From: Zea mays
Lineage: Eukaryota > Streptophyta > Magnoliopsida > Poales > Poaceae
Direction: 5' to 3'
Length of the DNA: 64,000 bases
Assembly (NCBI RefSeq): GCF_902167145.1
Contig: NC_050097.1
Coordinates: 225,389,034 to 225,453,033 of the forward strand
Shown here piece after piece: positions 43,977 through 54,889 of this stretch (its first letter is position 1; every line of letters starts with the position of its first letter). The notes beneath the pieces are model-generated. The model saw only the letters and a list, made by a program, of their open reading frames with translations, did not search any database and was not told where the DNA came from. The position numbers were made by a program, and so were the translations under genes.

Positions 43977-44246
43977 ATGGACAAAGATAAAATATTTCTG
44001 TGTGTTGAGTTTATAAGTAAAATAGCTAAGGGGAAGCATTGTAAGAAATATTCAGAGAAGGCATATACAACTAAGGACACAGTTCTAGAGAAGGATTATG
44101 GACAGATGAGTACACCTAGCCCAACCTTAGTTGTTATGCAAGGATCATTTATTGACTTAATCCTAGAAGGTATTGATTTGGACTCTGAAAATGGGTTTAG
44201 CTTTGATACAAATGATAATCCATATATAGTAATGGCTAGGGAATAA
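43977..44246 (+). CDS. Short open frame of unknown origin
   Basis: An 89-codon plus-strand frame (MDKDKIFLCVEFISKIAKGK...). It is AT-rich, with a basic first half and an acidic second half. I recognise no domain. The preceding 200 bp contains further short frames that could be the same decayed gene. Chance is possible. Confidence 0.2.
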   Translation: MDKDKIFLCVEFISKIAKGKHCKKYSEKAYTTKDTVLEKDYGQMSTPSPTLVVMQGSFIDLILEGIDLDSENGFSFDTNDNPYIVMARE

Positions 44247-44512
44247 TGTTAAGCTAGACACCAGATGATATTGTTGGCATGCATGAGAGCCAAAAAGAAA
44301 ATTTGGGTCCACTGCTTATGCTAGTACAACAATCTCGATCATACAAAAAAGGTAGAAAAAGAAATGTAAGAGAAATGAAAGTGATATGAAATAGTTGTTT
44401 TCTTTGCAAAAACTAGAAGTTGAAAATGAACCTACAGAGAAGCAACCTAAAATAAAGTAAAGACAAACAGATATGAACAATCTAATTAGTGATCCATACA
44501 ACATGGCAAAAC

Positions 44513-46194
44513 TGAAAGTAGCCTAGAGGGGGTGAATAGGCTACACCTGAAATTTTGACCATAAACTTCGAAATAAAGTTAATTACCAGTTCAGTTAGCT
44601 TAGTCGGGTTCAACCACTAATAGGGGCGATTGAACCACTCTGAATGAGTCCCACTACGAGAATAGATCTAGGTTAAGAACAACATAGAGAATAATGAAAG
44701 ATTCTTCTAACCAACAAACTCTTGGGATAATCTAGACGAAAGATGTGATGGATCAAAGTGGAACAACTCCACAAACTCCACACACGCAATGAATCACTGT
44801 CCTTGCTTGCTAAACATAAAAGCACAATGGATGAACGAAGCAAGAACTTAAGAACACAAGATTTATCACGAGGTTTGGCCACACCACAAAGGTGCCCTAC
44901 TCCTCGTTGAGGAGCCCACAAAGGGTCGGATCTTTTCCAACCCTAATCCTCCCTTGGCCGACCACAAAGGTCAAGGCACCACTTTCTCAATCTTGATCAA
45001 CGAGAGGGTGATAAAAACTTCTTGGTGTCATCCACAAATTTGGAGACTCTCAAGCTACCTCAACTATCAAGGAACACAAGGTTCCAAGAGTACACAAGAG
45101 AATGTTTGCAACAAGCTCAAGAGAGTGAGAAAGAGGGGTAGAACGAAAACAAAGTCACAAAATCAAGGAACTCAAACCTCACACCAAGTGCTCCTTCAAT
45201 CAATCGACGAGGGAGAGACTTAGGGTGTGAGAGGGGAGTTAGAGCTCTTATCTAAAGTTTGGTGAGGAGTAAATGCGTTGGGCAGCCAGAGTCAATGAGG
45301 GGAGAGAGAGGAGAGGTTTTATATAGGGGACTCTCCAAAAGGACTAGATGCTTTACTTTCTGCATACAATGTGGTTGAACCGCAACCCAAAGCCGGTTGA
45401 ACTGGTTTTTACTAGAGGCAAACTAGGTTCAATAGGCTAGCTCAACCGTGAAGCTCAATCGGCCTACCCCGGTTGAACCTCCCCTCAGGTCCAGTTCAAC
45501 CGCATGTGCAACACGTCCCTGCAGAATGGTCCTCTGACCGATGGCCGGTTGAACTGCCCCTAGGGGTTCAACCGCTTGTGCAACAAGGCTATCGTGTTGT
45601 GTTGTATGGGTGGAAAAATGACATTCTACAGGAATAGCAGTTGAACTGCCCCTAGGGGCCGGTTCAACCGGTTTCTACCAGAGAGGTCTAGGAACAAAGT
45701 CCGGTTGAACCACCCTTGGGAGGCCGGTTCAACCAATTTTGAGCAGAGAGCTCCACTAGCTAGGGCAGGTTGAATGGTTCCTAAGGGCGGGTTCAACCGC
45801 CCTAAACTAGAGAGGTTCTCCAACACCAAAACCTCGGATTGGTAGAACGCGCACAAAATACTCCAGCGACTTGATTTTGAAATGGGCTTTTGAAAAAAGA
45901 AACTTGAGCTTTGTGCAAACACGGTTACCTTTGTGAATCCCTCTTCATTATACGGTGATTCCTGCCTCTCAAGAAATGTAAAATTTGAAGCGGTCTTTGC
46001 ATGGAATCACACAAAACATGCCATAAGATATGAAGTATTTAGCCATTGTGTGTTCCTATTTCATTTGTAATTTATGCATGTACTCCTTCTGTCTTTGAAA
46101 TAACTGAACATATATTAGGAGTAAACTTATTAGATACTTTATTTGTTTTGTCATTTAATCACCAAAACCCTTAATTAGGTTGATTGCACTTACA
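44513..46194 (-). repeat. S3 3' LTR
   Basis: 1,682 bp, TG...CA on the minus strand (begins TGTAAGTGCAATC, ends CTCTAGGCTACTTTCA). The polypurine tract AAAAAGGGGAAAT adjoins at 46195-46208. Between 45370 and 45805 it has at least a dozen GGTTGAAC or GTTCAACC words, many as facing pairs. Confidence 0.85.
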
Positions 46195-47438
46195 ATTTCC
46201 CCTTTTTGGTGATTGATGCCAAAAAAACATAAATTCAAAAGGAGATAAAAATATGAATTTCCAATATTTTGAATACTTGTATATATGTGACTCCCACTAA
46301 ATGTGTGCATATGATTTAAATTCAAAAATGACTTGATACATAAATTTTGCATCACATTTGGAGTTAAAGTGAATGAGTCATACAATACACAAATATTCAA
46401 GGGGTGCAAAACAGGTGTCAAATAAATTTCGTGAAGCATATGAAAAGTCATGCACTCAAATCATCAGATAGCATATAAGAATATCTCATGGCATAAGAGA
46501 ACATAGCATAAGATGAAGAGAGCCCCTAACTTAATATTACAATAATTGTTCCATCAAACATCACAAATGTTTCGTGGCTCATGGGCATCACAAATTGTTC
46601 AAGCATCCAGAGCATAATTATTAGAGACCTCGTTTCACACATAAATACATAGATAAACTTCGCAAGCCCAAGAGCCTTAACTACAAAAAGCACTATCTTC
46701 TTCCCAAGCATTAACTTCTCCCCCTTTTTGGCACCAAGCACCAAAAAGAGAGGGAACCGCAGACTTACCATCCACTAGAGCCAGGACCTCCACAAGAGCC
46801 AGGAGGGGGTATGAGGGGAAAAGCTGCTCAACCCAATCATCTGCAAAAATCGACTCGCGAGGAGGGTCATTTGCAGGGGGATAGGCTAAGGAAGAAGGAT
46901 CCTAAAATGGAGGAGGGGGATTTGATGGAGGAATGAAGTGGGAGAGAGAGGGCAGCGGCGGCTCAAGAGGCGGTGGAATTGGGTAGAGAAGAGAGCGATG
47001 AGAAAGAATAGCACTTAAAACCTAGTTTCCCTCGACCTCACTACGTAGACCCGGTTGAACCGAGGTCCAACTCCGGTTGAACCGCCTGCTACGCTGAGGC
47101 CTGCCAGTCAGACTAACAAACAGGCATGCAGACTGACAGACAGTCGACTGGTCAAACCCGGTTGAACCGACCCTCAGGTTCAATTGAACCGGTTTCGACT
47201 AGAGATGACCCCAGTTGAGCTTGTGGTTCAACCGCCAAGCTCAACCTGCTTTCGCTAGAGACACTTTTGATTGAGAGTTTGAACACGGCAACTCATGTGC
47301 CCATCTCAACCAAGGAGAAAAATAATTATATATATATAAATAAACATTTCTAAGAGTTTTAAAAACATCACACAAACATATTTTAACATTCAATTATGTG
47401 TGCAAGTTTTCAAGATACATTATGAGAATTCAAAATAT
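46195..47438 (-). other. S3 3' untranslated region
   Basis: Noncoding stretch between RNase H and the 3' LTR. A second polypurine tract lies at 46720-46735. A further GGTTGAACC cluster occurs at 47045-47230, outside the LTR. This suggests that part of an LTR was duplicated or that the palindromes extend into the internal region. Confidence 0.6.
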
Positions 47439-48220
47439 TGTGATATCCTGGCCCAAGGCTTAATAGAACTAACAGAATATCCATACCAACAAGGTGCATC
47501 TTCTTTTTCAGAAGCCTATCTCGAAAGAACCTCCAAGTTAAGTGTGCTTGGCTTGGAGAAATTTAGGATGGGTGATCGACCAGGAAGTTTTCTCGGGTGC
47601 ACATTAGTGAGGACAAAGTGCGCACAAAAGACTCGTGTTGGTCTGTGGGGACAATGTATGATCCTAGAGAGCTGTCAGGAGTAAGTACCGCTGGTCTGGG
47701 ATTGGACGGGGTGTTACAAGTGGTATCAGAGCTGACCCTCGCGGTTTCATGGGCGTGTGTGGGTTAGGGGTTCGGGTATATGGCGCATGGCGCATGTGGC
47801 CCAAAGTGGTCACATGGCATGGCATATGATGACACTAGACACACATACGTGGCTAAGAGGGGAGGTTCCTAGATTGCGGTTGACCGGCAAGGACGTCAAT
47901 CTTCTAAGGGGGTGGATTGTAATATCCTAGCCCCCTGGGATGGTGATATCCTGGCCTAAGGCTTAATAGAACTAATAGAGTATCCATACCAACAAGGTGC
48001 ATCTTCTTTTTTGAAAGCCTATCTCGAATGAACCTCCAAGTTAAGTGTGCTTGGCTTGGAGCAATTTGTATGGGTGACCGACCGGGAAGTTTTCTCGGGT
48101 GCGCATGAGTGAGGACAAAGTGCGCACAAAAGACTCATGTTGGTCTGGGGGGACGATATATGATCCTAGAGAGCTGTCAGGAGTAACTACCACCGGTCCG
48201 GGATTGGACGGGGTGTTATA
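47439..48220 (+). mobile_element. Cassandra-type TRIM with 5S rRNA-like LTRs
   Basis: A 782-bp element with direct terminal repeats (47439-47718 and 47918-48220). The primer-binding site TGGTATCAGAGC (47721-47732) follows the first repeat, and a purine tract AAGGGGGTGGA (47906-47916) precedes the second. Flanks aatat and gatat agree at 4 of 5 bases, an eroded target duplication. No coding capacity. Each LTR contains a segment resembling plant 5S rRNA (AAGTTAAGTGTGCTTGG, then GATGGGTGA), the diagnostic trait of Cassandra elements. Size and structure fit that family. Confidence 0.85.
47527..47605 (+). promoter_or_regulatory. 5S rRNA-like Pol III promoter segment, Cassandra LTR 1
   Basis: From AGAACCTCCAAGTTAAGTG through GGATGGGTGATCGACCAGG it parallels the 3' two thirds of 5S rRNA, including the box A-like and box C-like parts of the internal Pol III promoter. 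The matching segment in LTR 2 is 48026-48104. Substitutions make transcription uncertain. Confidence 0.75.
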
Positions 48221-48225
48221 GATAT

Positions 48226-50400
48226 TTAGTTCACTTTTAAGAAAGCAAAACTGAGGTTCATCAAGAGATTTAGTGAAAATATCGGCTAGTTGATTTTTGG
48301 TGCTCATGTTTCGATATCTCCTTTGGTTTCATGGTATCTCAAGAAATGTTGTCTTATGTCTATGTGTTTGGTTCTAGAGTGTTGCACAGGATTGTTTGCA
48401 AGTTTTCTAACACTCTCATTATCACAAAACAACGGAATTTTGCTAAACTTGCAACCAAAATCTCTCAAGATTTGCTTCATCCATAGCAACTATGTACAAC
48501 AAGCACCAGTTGCTATGTACTCAGCTTCGGTAGTGAATAGTGCAACACAATTTTATTTCTTAGATTTCCATGACACCAAAGACCGCCTAAGGAATTGGCA
48601 AACCCGATAGTACTCTTTCGATGCACTTTGCAACTGGCATAATCTAAGTCAGACATAGCTAAGAAAATCAAAAGTGGATTCCTTGGGATACCAAAGGCTT
48701 ATGTTTGGAGTGTGAACTAAGTATCTCAAAATCCTCTTAACGACCACTAAGTGACACCCTTTCGGGTCAGCTTGAAAATGAGAGAACATGCACACTCTAA
48801 GCATAATATCAGGTCTAGATGCACATAGATATAATAGTGACCCTATCATAGACCTATAAAGCTTTTGACCAATTGACTGGCCTTCTTCATTGAGGTCGAG
48901 ATGCCCGTTGGATGACATATGTGTCTTGATGGGTTTTGCCTTCTCCATGTCAAACTTCTTAAGCATGCCCTGGATATACTTTTTCTGACTCAGAAAAGTT
49001 TCTTCCTTCAATTGTTTGAGTTGAAACTCTAGGAAGAGCTTGAGCTCACCCATCATGGACATATCAAACTTATTTGTCATGACCCTGCTAAATTCATCAC
49101 AAAAGTTTTTGTTAGTACTACCAAATAAGATGTCATCGACATATATTTGGCATACAAATAATTCATGATCAAATTTGCGAGTGAAAAGAGTAGAGTCGGC
49201 TTTGCCTATTTCAAAGACATTTTCAGCAAGAAGTCCTTAAGGCGTTCATACCATTCTCTAGGGGCTTGTTTGAGCCCATAGAGCGCCTTATGGAGTTGGA
49301 AGACATGGTGTGTTATCTTTGGATCTTCAAAGCCCGGTGATTTTTCGACATAGACCAACTCTTGTAGTTGTCCATTTATGCAGGTACTCTTGACATCCAT
49401 TTGGTAGAGCTTGAAATCATGGTTAGTGGCATAAGAAATTAGGATTCTAATTGACTCTAACCTTGCCACTCGTGCATATGTCTCTCTAAAGTCATGTCCA
49501 CTTGAGCGACCAAACTTGTCTTGTTCCTTGTTAGCATGTCGTGCTCATCTTGCTTGTTGCGGAAGACCCACTTTGTTCCAATCACATTTTGCTTGGGTCT
49601 CTCCACTAAGGACTAGACTTTATTCCGAGTGAAGTTGTTGAGCTCCTCTTGCATCACGATCAGCCAATCCGGATCTCCTAGAGCTTTTTCCACCTTAACT
49701 AGGTCAAGAGAGGAAACAAACGAGTAAAATTCACAAAATTTTGCCAATCTAGAATGAGTTGTTACCCCCCTTTGATGCTACCCAAGATGTTGTCGATGGG
49801 GTGATCCCTTTGTACGCTTTGATGAACTCGAGGATGTGGTACTAATGGTTTATGTTGAATTGGCCCATCATCCTCTTGGTCTTATGGAGCTCCGCCATCC
49901 ACCACTTCTTCATAATCATGCAAGCTACACATATCTTGTGGTTGGATGGGTTCTTCCTGAGTTGGATGACTTGAGGTTGATGGTTTTATTTGGATGGAGG
50001 GTTGATCGTCCTCCACCCTAGTATTCCCATTTACAACTTCATTGGTCATCCAAATACTTCCTTCATCCTCATCGTTCTCTTGTGGCCTTACTTCACCGAT
50101 AGCCAGCTTCTTGGTTGCCTCAAAAAGTGGTGCTTCATTACCTATCATATCACTAGAAACTTGCCCTTACGAGCCATTAGCTTCATCAAATGTCACAACT
50201 AGCAGTGATTTCAATAACATCGGTGGCATTGTTGAAAACACGATATCCGTGAGCATTTGAAGCATAACCAAACAATAAGTTCTCAACCACTTTAGGAGCA
50301 AACTTTGAGCTCTTGGCTTCCTTGTTAAGAATAAAACATCTACAACCAAAAATCTCAAAAAAATCAACTTTGGTTTGTTACCAGTGAGAAGCTCGTAGAC
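48226..50400 (-). pseudogene. pol: S3 pol remnant (integrase end, reverse transcriptase, RNase H)
   Basis: From right to left on the minus strand: a decayed integrase C-terminal and linker region with SVYELLTGNKP (50400-49650); reverse transcriptase pieces with [14 protein letters not shown] and [10 protein letters not shown] (49469-49206) and [18 protein letters not shown] (49080-48649); and RNase H with CDNESVRKLANNP and HSRTKHIDIR (48489-48304), ending with [15 protein letters not shown]. Many frameshifts and stops separate these. It aligns well with S1 pol but is an older, different family. Confidence 0.85.
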
Positions 50401-50404
50401 AGAC

Positions 50405-53400
50405 CGAGATTGACCATCAATTCCATAGGACATGAGGGACCCTAGGGACTTAGATTATTCAAGCCAAGGACATCTTGAGGCATTGGGGCCCTGACCTTAG
50501 AGATCCATAGGGCTCGATGGGGCTTGCGTCCCTTAGTGGATTATTACGGGACTATAATTATTCCTTACAAGTGTCCCATATCAGTCTATCAAAGATAGGT
50601 ACTATGGGTACCTCGGTCAAGCTTCAAAAAGGAGGTACAATACAGAAGTCCATGGGCTCGACTGAGAGCCCAAGGATTCAACGATCTAGATAGGAGGAGG
50701 CTTCTCACTAGAGGATTCTAGAAGGTTAAACATGACAAAGATCTTATAAGAACAAGAGATATGGTCGAGAATAAAAAAAAGTACGATAATTTCCTAATAG
50801 AAAAGGAAGATATACATGTCAATTGATAGAAGTACACCTTATAACACAGTTTGGGGCCAACTTAGTCATGACTCATCTTAGGTAGCTGACTCGATACCTA
50901 TATTGTAACCACCACCATTCCTTGGAATATAAAAGGGGGGATGGGGAGCCTTCGGGCTGATCGTATCATCATAGAATACAACACCAACAACATACAGGAC
51001 GTAGGAAATTATCTCACATCGAGAACTCGAACATGTATAAATCTTCATGTCTTTTGTGCATATACACAACCTACCCCATACATTCACTATTGAAAAATCT
51101 TAGATAGTTGGCACATCTGGTAGGGAAAATCACATAGATCAATAGAGGATTAATGGCAACCATGGGAATAATTCATCTTTAGCACCCTGAGATTCATTGT
51201 TGTTTCGCTTAGAAATCCTGAGTCCATCCCTCGCTTTTCAGTGATTTTGATGTCCCATGATCAAGATCTTGAAGATCCAACCTCTGTCTAATCGAATCCT
51301 AGCCAACCTAATTTTATGATATCGACTTGGACTCAGACTCTACATTAACATTGATTCAAACTTGGACTTGAGTCTAACTCAGATTCCTACACCGACCCCA
51401 ACTTTGACTCAGACTCAGACATGGGTTTGGATTCAAATACACATGATTTGTTTGAAGATCGCTTCATGCTCATGGTTGACTCAATAGATGTACACCAAGA
51501 TGAACATCATTCTAACGCTGAAGATGACAATGAAGAAGGGATTGAAGAAATGTAGGAGACCTAAAAGAGAGAGGTAGAGCTATTCACGACAAGATCTGGA
51601 TGGTTTACTTCCATAGTCAACAACTTTATATTACACCTACATAGAATATATTATTTACAAAGCTACTATTTGACCAACTCACACCGTTGCTGCCCAAGGA
51701 CAATGTGCAAGCCCATGATGACCTAAATTAGATTAACAACATGTTAGATTATGTAGTTATGTGCACTGAAGCTCCAACTGCACAAGCATCTAGTATTGAT
51801 CAATCTGAACCATTAAAAGAATGAACTTGGGAAGAACTAGAACACACATAGAAAAGCCAGAGTCATTTACAGACTATTCTATATCCCACACGCAATCATC
51901 ATGATAGGACTCGGCTAGGGGCTTGGCCTTCTCAGGACTGAAACCAAACTGCTCCATGAAAACCTCGGGCCATGTTGGACCGATGTCGTCAACAATAGAA
52001 CTATAACAATACCAAGCATGAGGATTGATAGTAGATCTACTATGAGATAGAGCGAGAAGATTCAAACTATGACCAAGTTAAATATGATCTGGCTCTAGGT
52101 AATCTATCATCATCTGTTGTCAAATTGTTTACTAGTCACCTAAGTAGAGTATGTTGGACAAGGAACTTCGAGCCAACTCTGGTCGAGCCATATGATGGCC
52201 TCACCAATCTATTAGGCTAGCTCGACATTTATCAGTTATCTATCATAGCAGTAGGAGGGGACTCTGTCATCAAGGCACACTTGTGCCCATGTGTCTCGAA
52301 TTTAGGAAGTAGTTATTTAGTCTTCCTATGAATATTACTGACTCATAGGAAGATTTGAAACATCAAATTATCAACAAATTCATCATAACTTGTGACCAAG
52401 AAAAGACTCAATATGATCTTGAGCAAGTCCTCGAGAAAGAAGACAAATCCTTACGTAGATATATTAAAAGGTGGCATGATGTCAAGGTGGACATCTCTAG
52501 CATGCCCGAGAAAAAAATTATCTGCGTCTTTCACAAGGGCCTTAGGGATCGAGAGTTATCGTAGAATCTTGTATGCAAGGCCCCAACAACTCTTGTTTCC
52601 TTGTTCCAAGTCACAAATAAGTATGCTATGCGTGAAGAAGTCCTCCAAGATAAGTCATAATCTTGAAAGAACAAAGAAGAAAAGAAAGAATAGAAGACCA
52701 GACTAGAGAGAGGTACAAACAGAAAGCACAAAACATAATGTCGTTTTGAAGAAACAATAGAGCGGGGAGCTCGGCAATGGGCCTTTACTTCACGAGAAGA
52801 TAAGTTTCAGCAATTTTAGAAAGACCCTACATGTATCATCTAGATGACAAACACACAACAAGGGAGTGTTGTCACTTGAGATTATTTTCCTAAAAAGGCC
52901 TCATAATGCCTAAGCCCGAATCCTAGAGGCCCAAAATGAGGAAGAAAAATGACTTAGATAACGATGATAAAACTAAGTTCCCAAAGCCAACTCAAGGCAT
53001 TATGTACATCTTTGGAGGACCTAGTTCCTATAAATCTAATGGAAAACATAAGCTTGAAGCTAGAGAAGTAAATTTTGTTGAATTGATTACTCTAGAGTTC
53101 TTGCGCTAGTTAGAAGTTCCTATCACTTTCGATAGATCTGATTACTGGAACCATATACCACACCTAGGGCATTACTCGCTCATTCTAAACCCTACAATGG
53201 ATGATGCAAATTTACAATGAGTCCTCGTTGATGATGGCAGCAGTCTAAACATCCTATTTGCCAAAACCTTCAGGAAAATGGGGATCTTTGGGAAAACATT
53301 GAAGCTAAGTCTAGCACCATTCCAAGAAAATCCACAATTCCCTTATAATATATCATCCTACCTATCACTTTGGGGACTACAGAGAACTCTTGCGCATAGT

Positions 53401-53865
53401 TCGTACGCTTAGAGGTGTCAGATATTAATGTACCCCACAATCACATCATTGGAAGACCTAGACACACTAGTTTATGGCAATACCGCACTATACCTACTTA
53501 ATACTTAAGATGTCGAGCCCTAGAGGAGTCATCACCATCAAGGGCAACTTTAAGCAATCATATGCTTGTGATAGAGAGGGATGCAGCTTAGATGAGTCCC
53601 AGATCATTTAATCATAATGTGATAGCTTAACAGAAGTGTTGAAATAGACTGAGTAAGAAGATGGAAGATTGTTGGACCTTGAGCCCCTATGGAAGAAAAT
53701 ATTGTGAATAATTCTGCAGACCAACTCCAAGGTCAATGAGGATATCCAGTTGGATTTCAACAACTCTGCTAAGAATTGATCAGATTATAGACTACCGTCG
53801 GAGACATTGAATCAATTGTTAGGATGGGCCATTTTAGTTCTTTCAAGCCTGCTAAAAATTAATAG
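50405..53865 (+). mobile_element. G2: decayed Gypsy element (5' LTR, gag, protease), cut by E4
   Basis: An LTR (about 50405-51107) with TATA box TATAAAAG (50928-50935) is followed by TTGGCACATCTGGTAGGGA. That resembles the TTGGCGCC-type primer-binding site of RIRE2/Huck-like or other Tat-group elements. Downstream are remains of gag and an aspartic protease. Reverse transcriptase and integrase are absent up to 53865, where E4 starts, and I do not recognise them beyond 60988. The left border is uncertain because S3 pol ends in the same 30 bp. Confidence 0.6.
51430..53600 (+). pseudogene. gag: G2 gag and protease remnant
   Basis: A gag-like helix-rich segment (about 52340-52640) has DQEKTQYDLEQVLEKEDKSL, then KGLRDREL and TLVSLFQVTNKYAM. 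This matches the 'load-length of RNA, few rounds' core of Tat-group Gag in order. At about 53220 VLVDDGSSLNILFA matches the protease active-site region of Gypsy elements, followed by PITLGTTENS and HNHIIGRP. At least six stops interrupt the protease part alone. Nonfunctional. Confidence 0.6.
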
Positions 53866-54552
53866 TGTTGATACGTGATTTCAATACCCCTAAAGGTATC
53901 AAAAACGAAGGCAACACAAGTTAGATATAAAGACCTTCGTCCTCTTGATTCGAAGTGTTAAAGCATGGGACAATGGTTTTCAGTGAAAACATAATGGAAT
54001 AATGTGAGAGTGACAAAGTGTGACTTCATATCTGACTCACCTCATATGCATTAGCATTTTATCCCATCTCTCTTGATAAATAAATGTACAAGCATACCTT
54101 CGGCTCCTGCACATAGGATGGCACGAAGGTTCTTCGTAGGCTAAGCAAGATGAAGTGAGGGCCCTTCCAAAAGGTAATTTATACAAGGCACTGTTCATCT
54201 ATTTATATGGAAGATGAACCACCTTTGTACAAAATTACAATCATGCCCCTTACGACTTTACACTCATTATATACAAATGATGTAGGGACATTACTGTCTT
54301 TTCCCTTTCTTTCTTCTTGTGCAAGTCTTGGACATCTTTTCCTTCATCAGCTTGTGTTCGAAGCTTTTCTCCATGCCGAAGCTGGTGGCTTTGGCTCGTT
54401 CTTCCACCGTTTTTGCGTATGGACAAAGCTTCTGCATGTGTTGCTTCAGTCAAAATCCTGCTTCGTCCATCCTCTCTTAGTCACCTAAAACACACTTTAT
54501 TATACAGAAATACAAGTGTTTTGAGGACCTTCGATAAGGCAGACCCCTAGTA
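53866..54552 (-). repeat. E4 3' LTR
   Basis: 687 bp; the start TG has become TA (minus strand TACTAGGGGTCTGCC). It is closely similar to the other E4 LTR at 60287-60982, and both carry the GTTGATTTC/CCTAAAGGTATC end. Confidence 0.82.
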
Positions 54553-54730
54553 GTAGCACCTTGCAGAATGAGTTCGTTGCTTCATAACGAGTTTAGATCG
54601 CAAAGATCATAAATGGGAGGCCTTGTGCCGAAGGTACGAAAAACACCTTCCCAAAGTTCGTTATGAATACCCTAACTGGTAGAGCCTATATCTCAGCGAG
54701 TACAACAGTTAAGTTCATAAAATCTACAGC

Positions 54731-54738
54731 TATAAAAG
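54731..54738 (+). promoter_or_regulatory. TATA box of the E4 antisense gene
   Basis: TATAAAAGGGAGTGACACCC lies about 155 bp upstream of the first Met (54890). The E3 counterpart is nearly identical; E1 has TATAAATAG at the same relative place. Confidence 0.65.
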
Positions 54739-54889
54739 GGAGTGACACCCGGCGATGTTAACACGACATTTGCTGCTTTTGCGTGTGCAGCTGCACCCAA
54801 GCCTGCTCTACCTTCGAAGCTAACTTCGATTGCTTTTCCACGTCCAAACCAACCTTAGCTAGCTAAAAGGTATGCTTTTTCAATAGGAA

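Larger units (their letters stand above)
44513..50400 (-). mobile_element. S3: 5'-truncated Sirevirus hosting a Cassandra TRIM
   Basis: The 3' LTR (44513-46194), a 3' untranslated region with polypurine tracts, and the 3' half of pol (50400-48226) remain. Gag, protease and the 5' LTR are gone. A Cassandra element (47439-48220) sits just behind the end of RNase H. The right border near 50400 coincides with the start of Gypsy LTR G2. Palindromic words are GGTTGAAC/GTTCAACC, different from S1 and S2. Confidence 0.82.

Noticed and set aside
47527..47605. A genuine 5S rRNA gene
   Set aside because: Only part of 5S is present, with substitutions, and it lies in a direct repeat with an LTR primer-binding site; it is Cassandra sequence.
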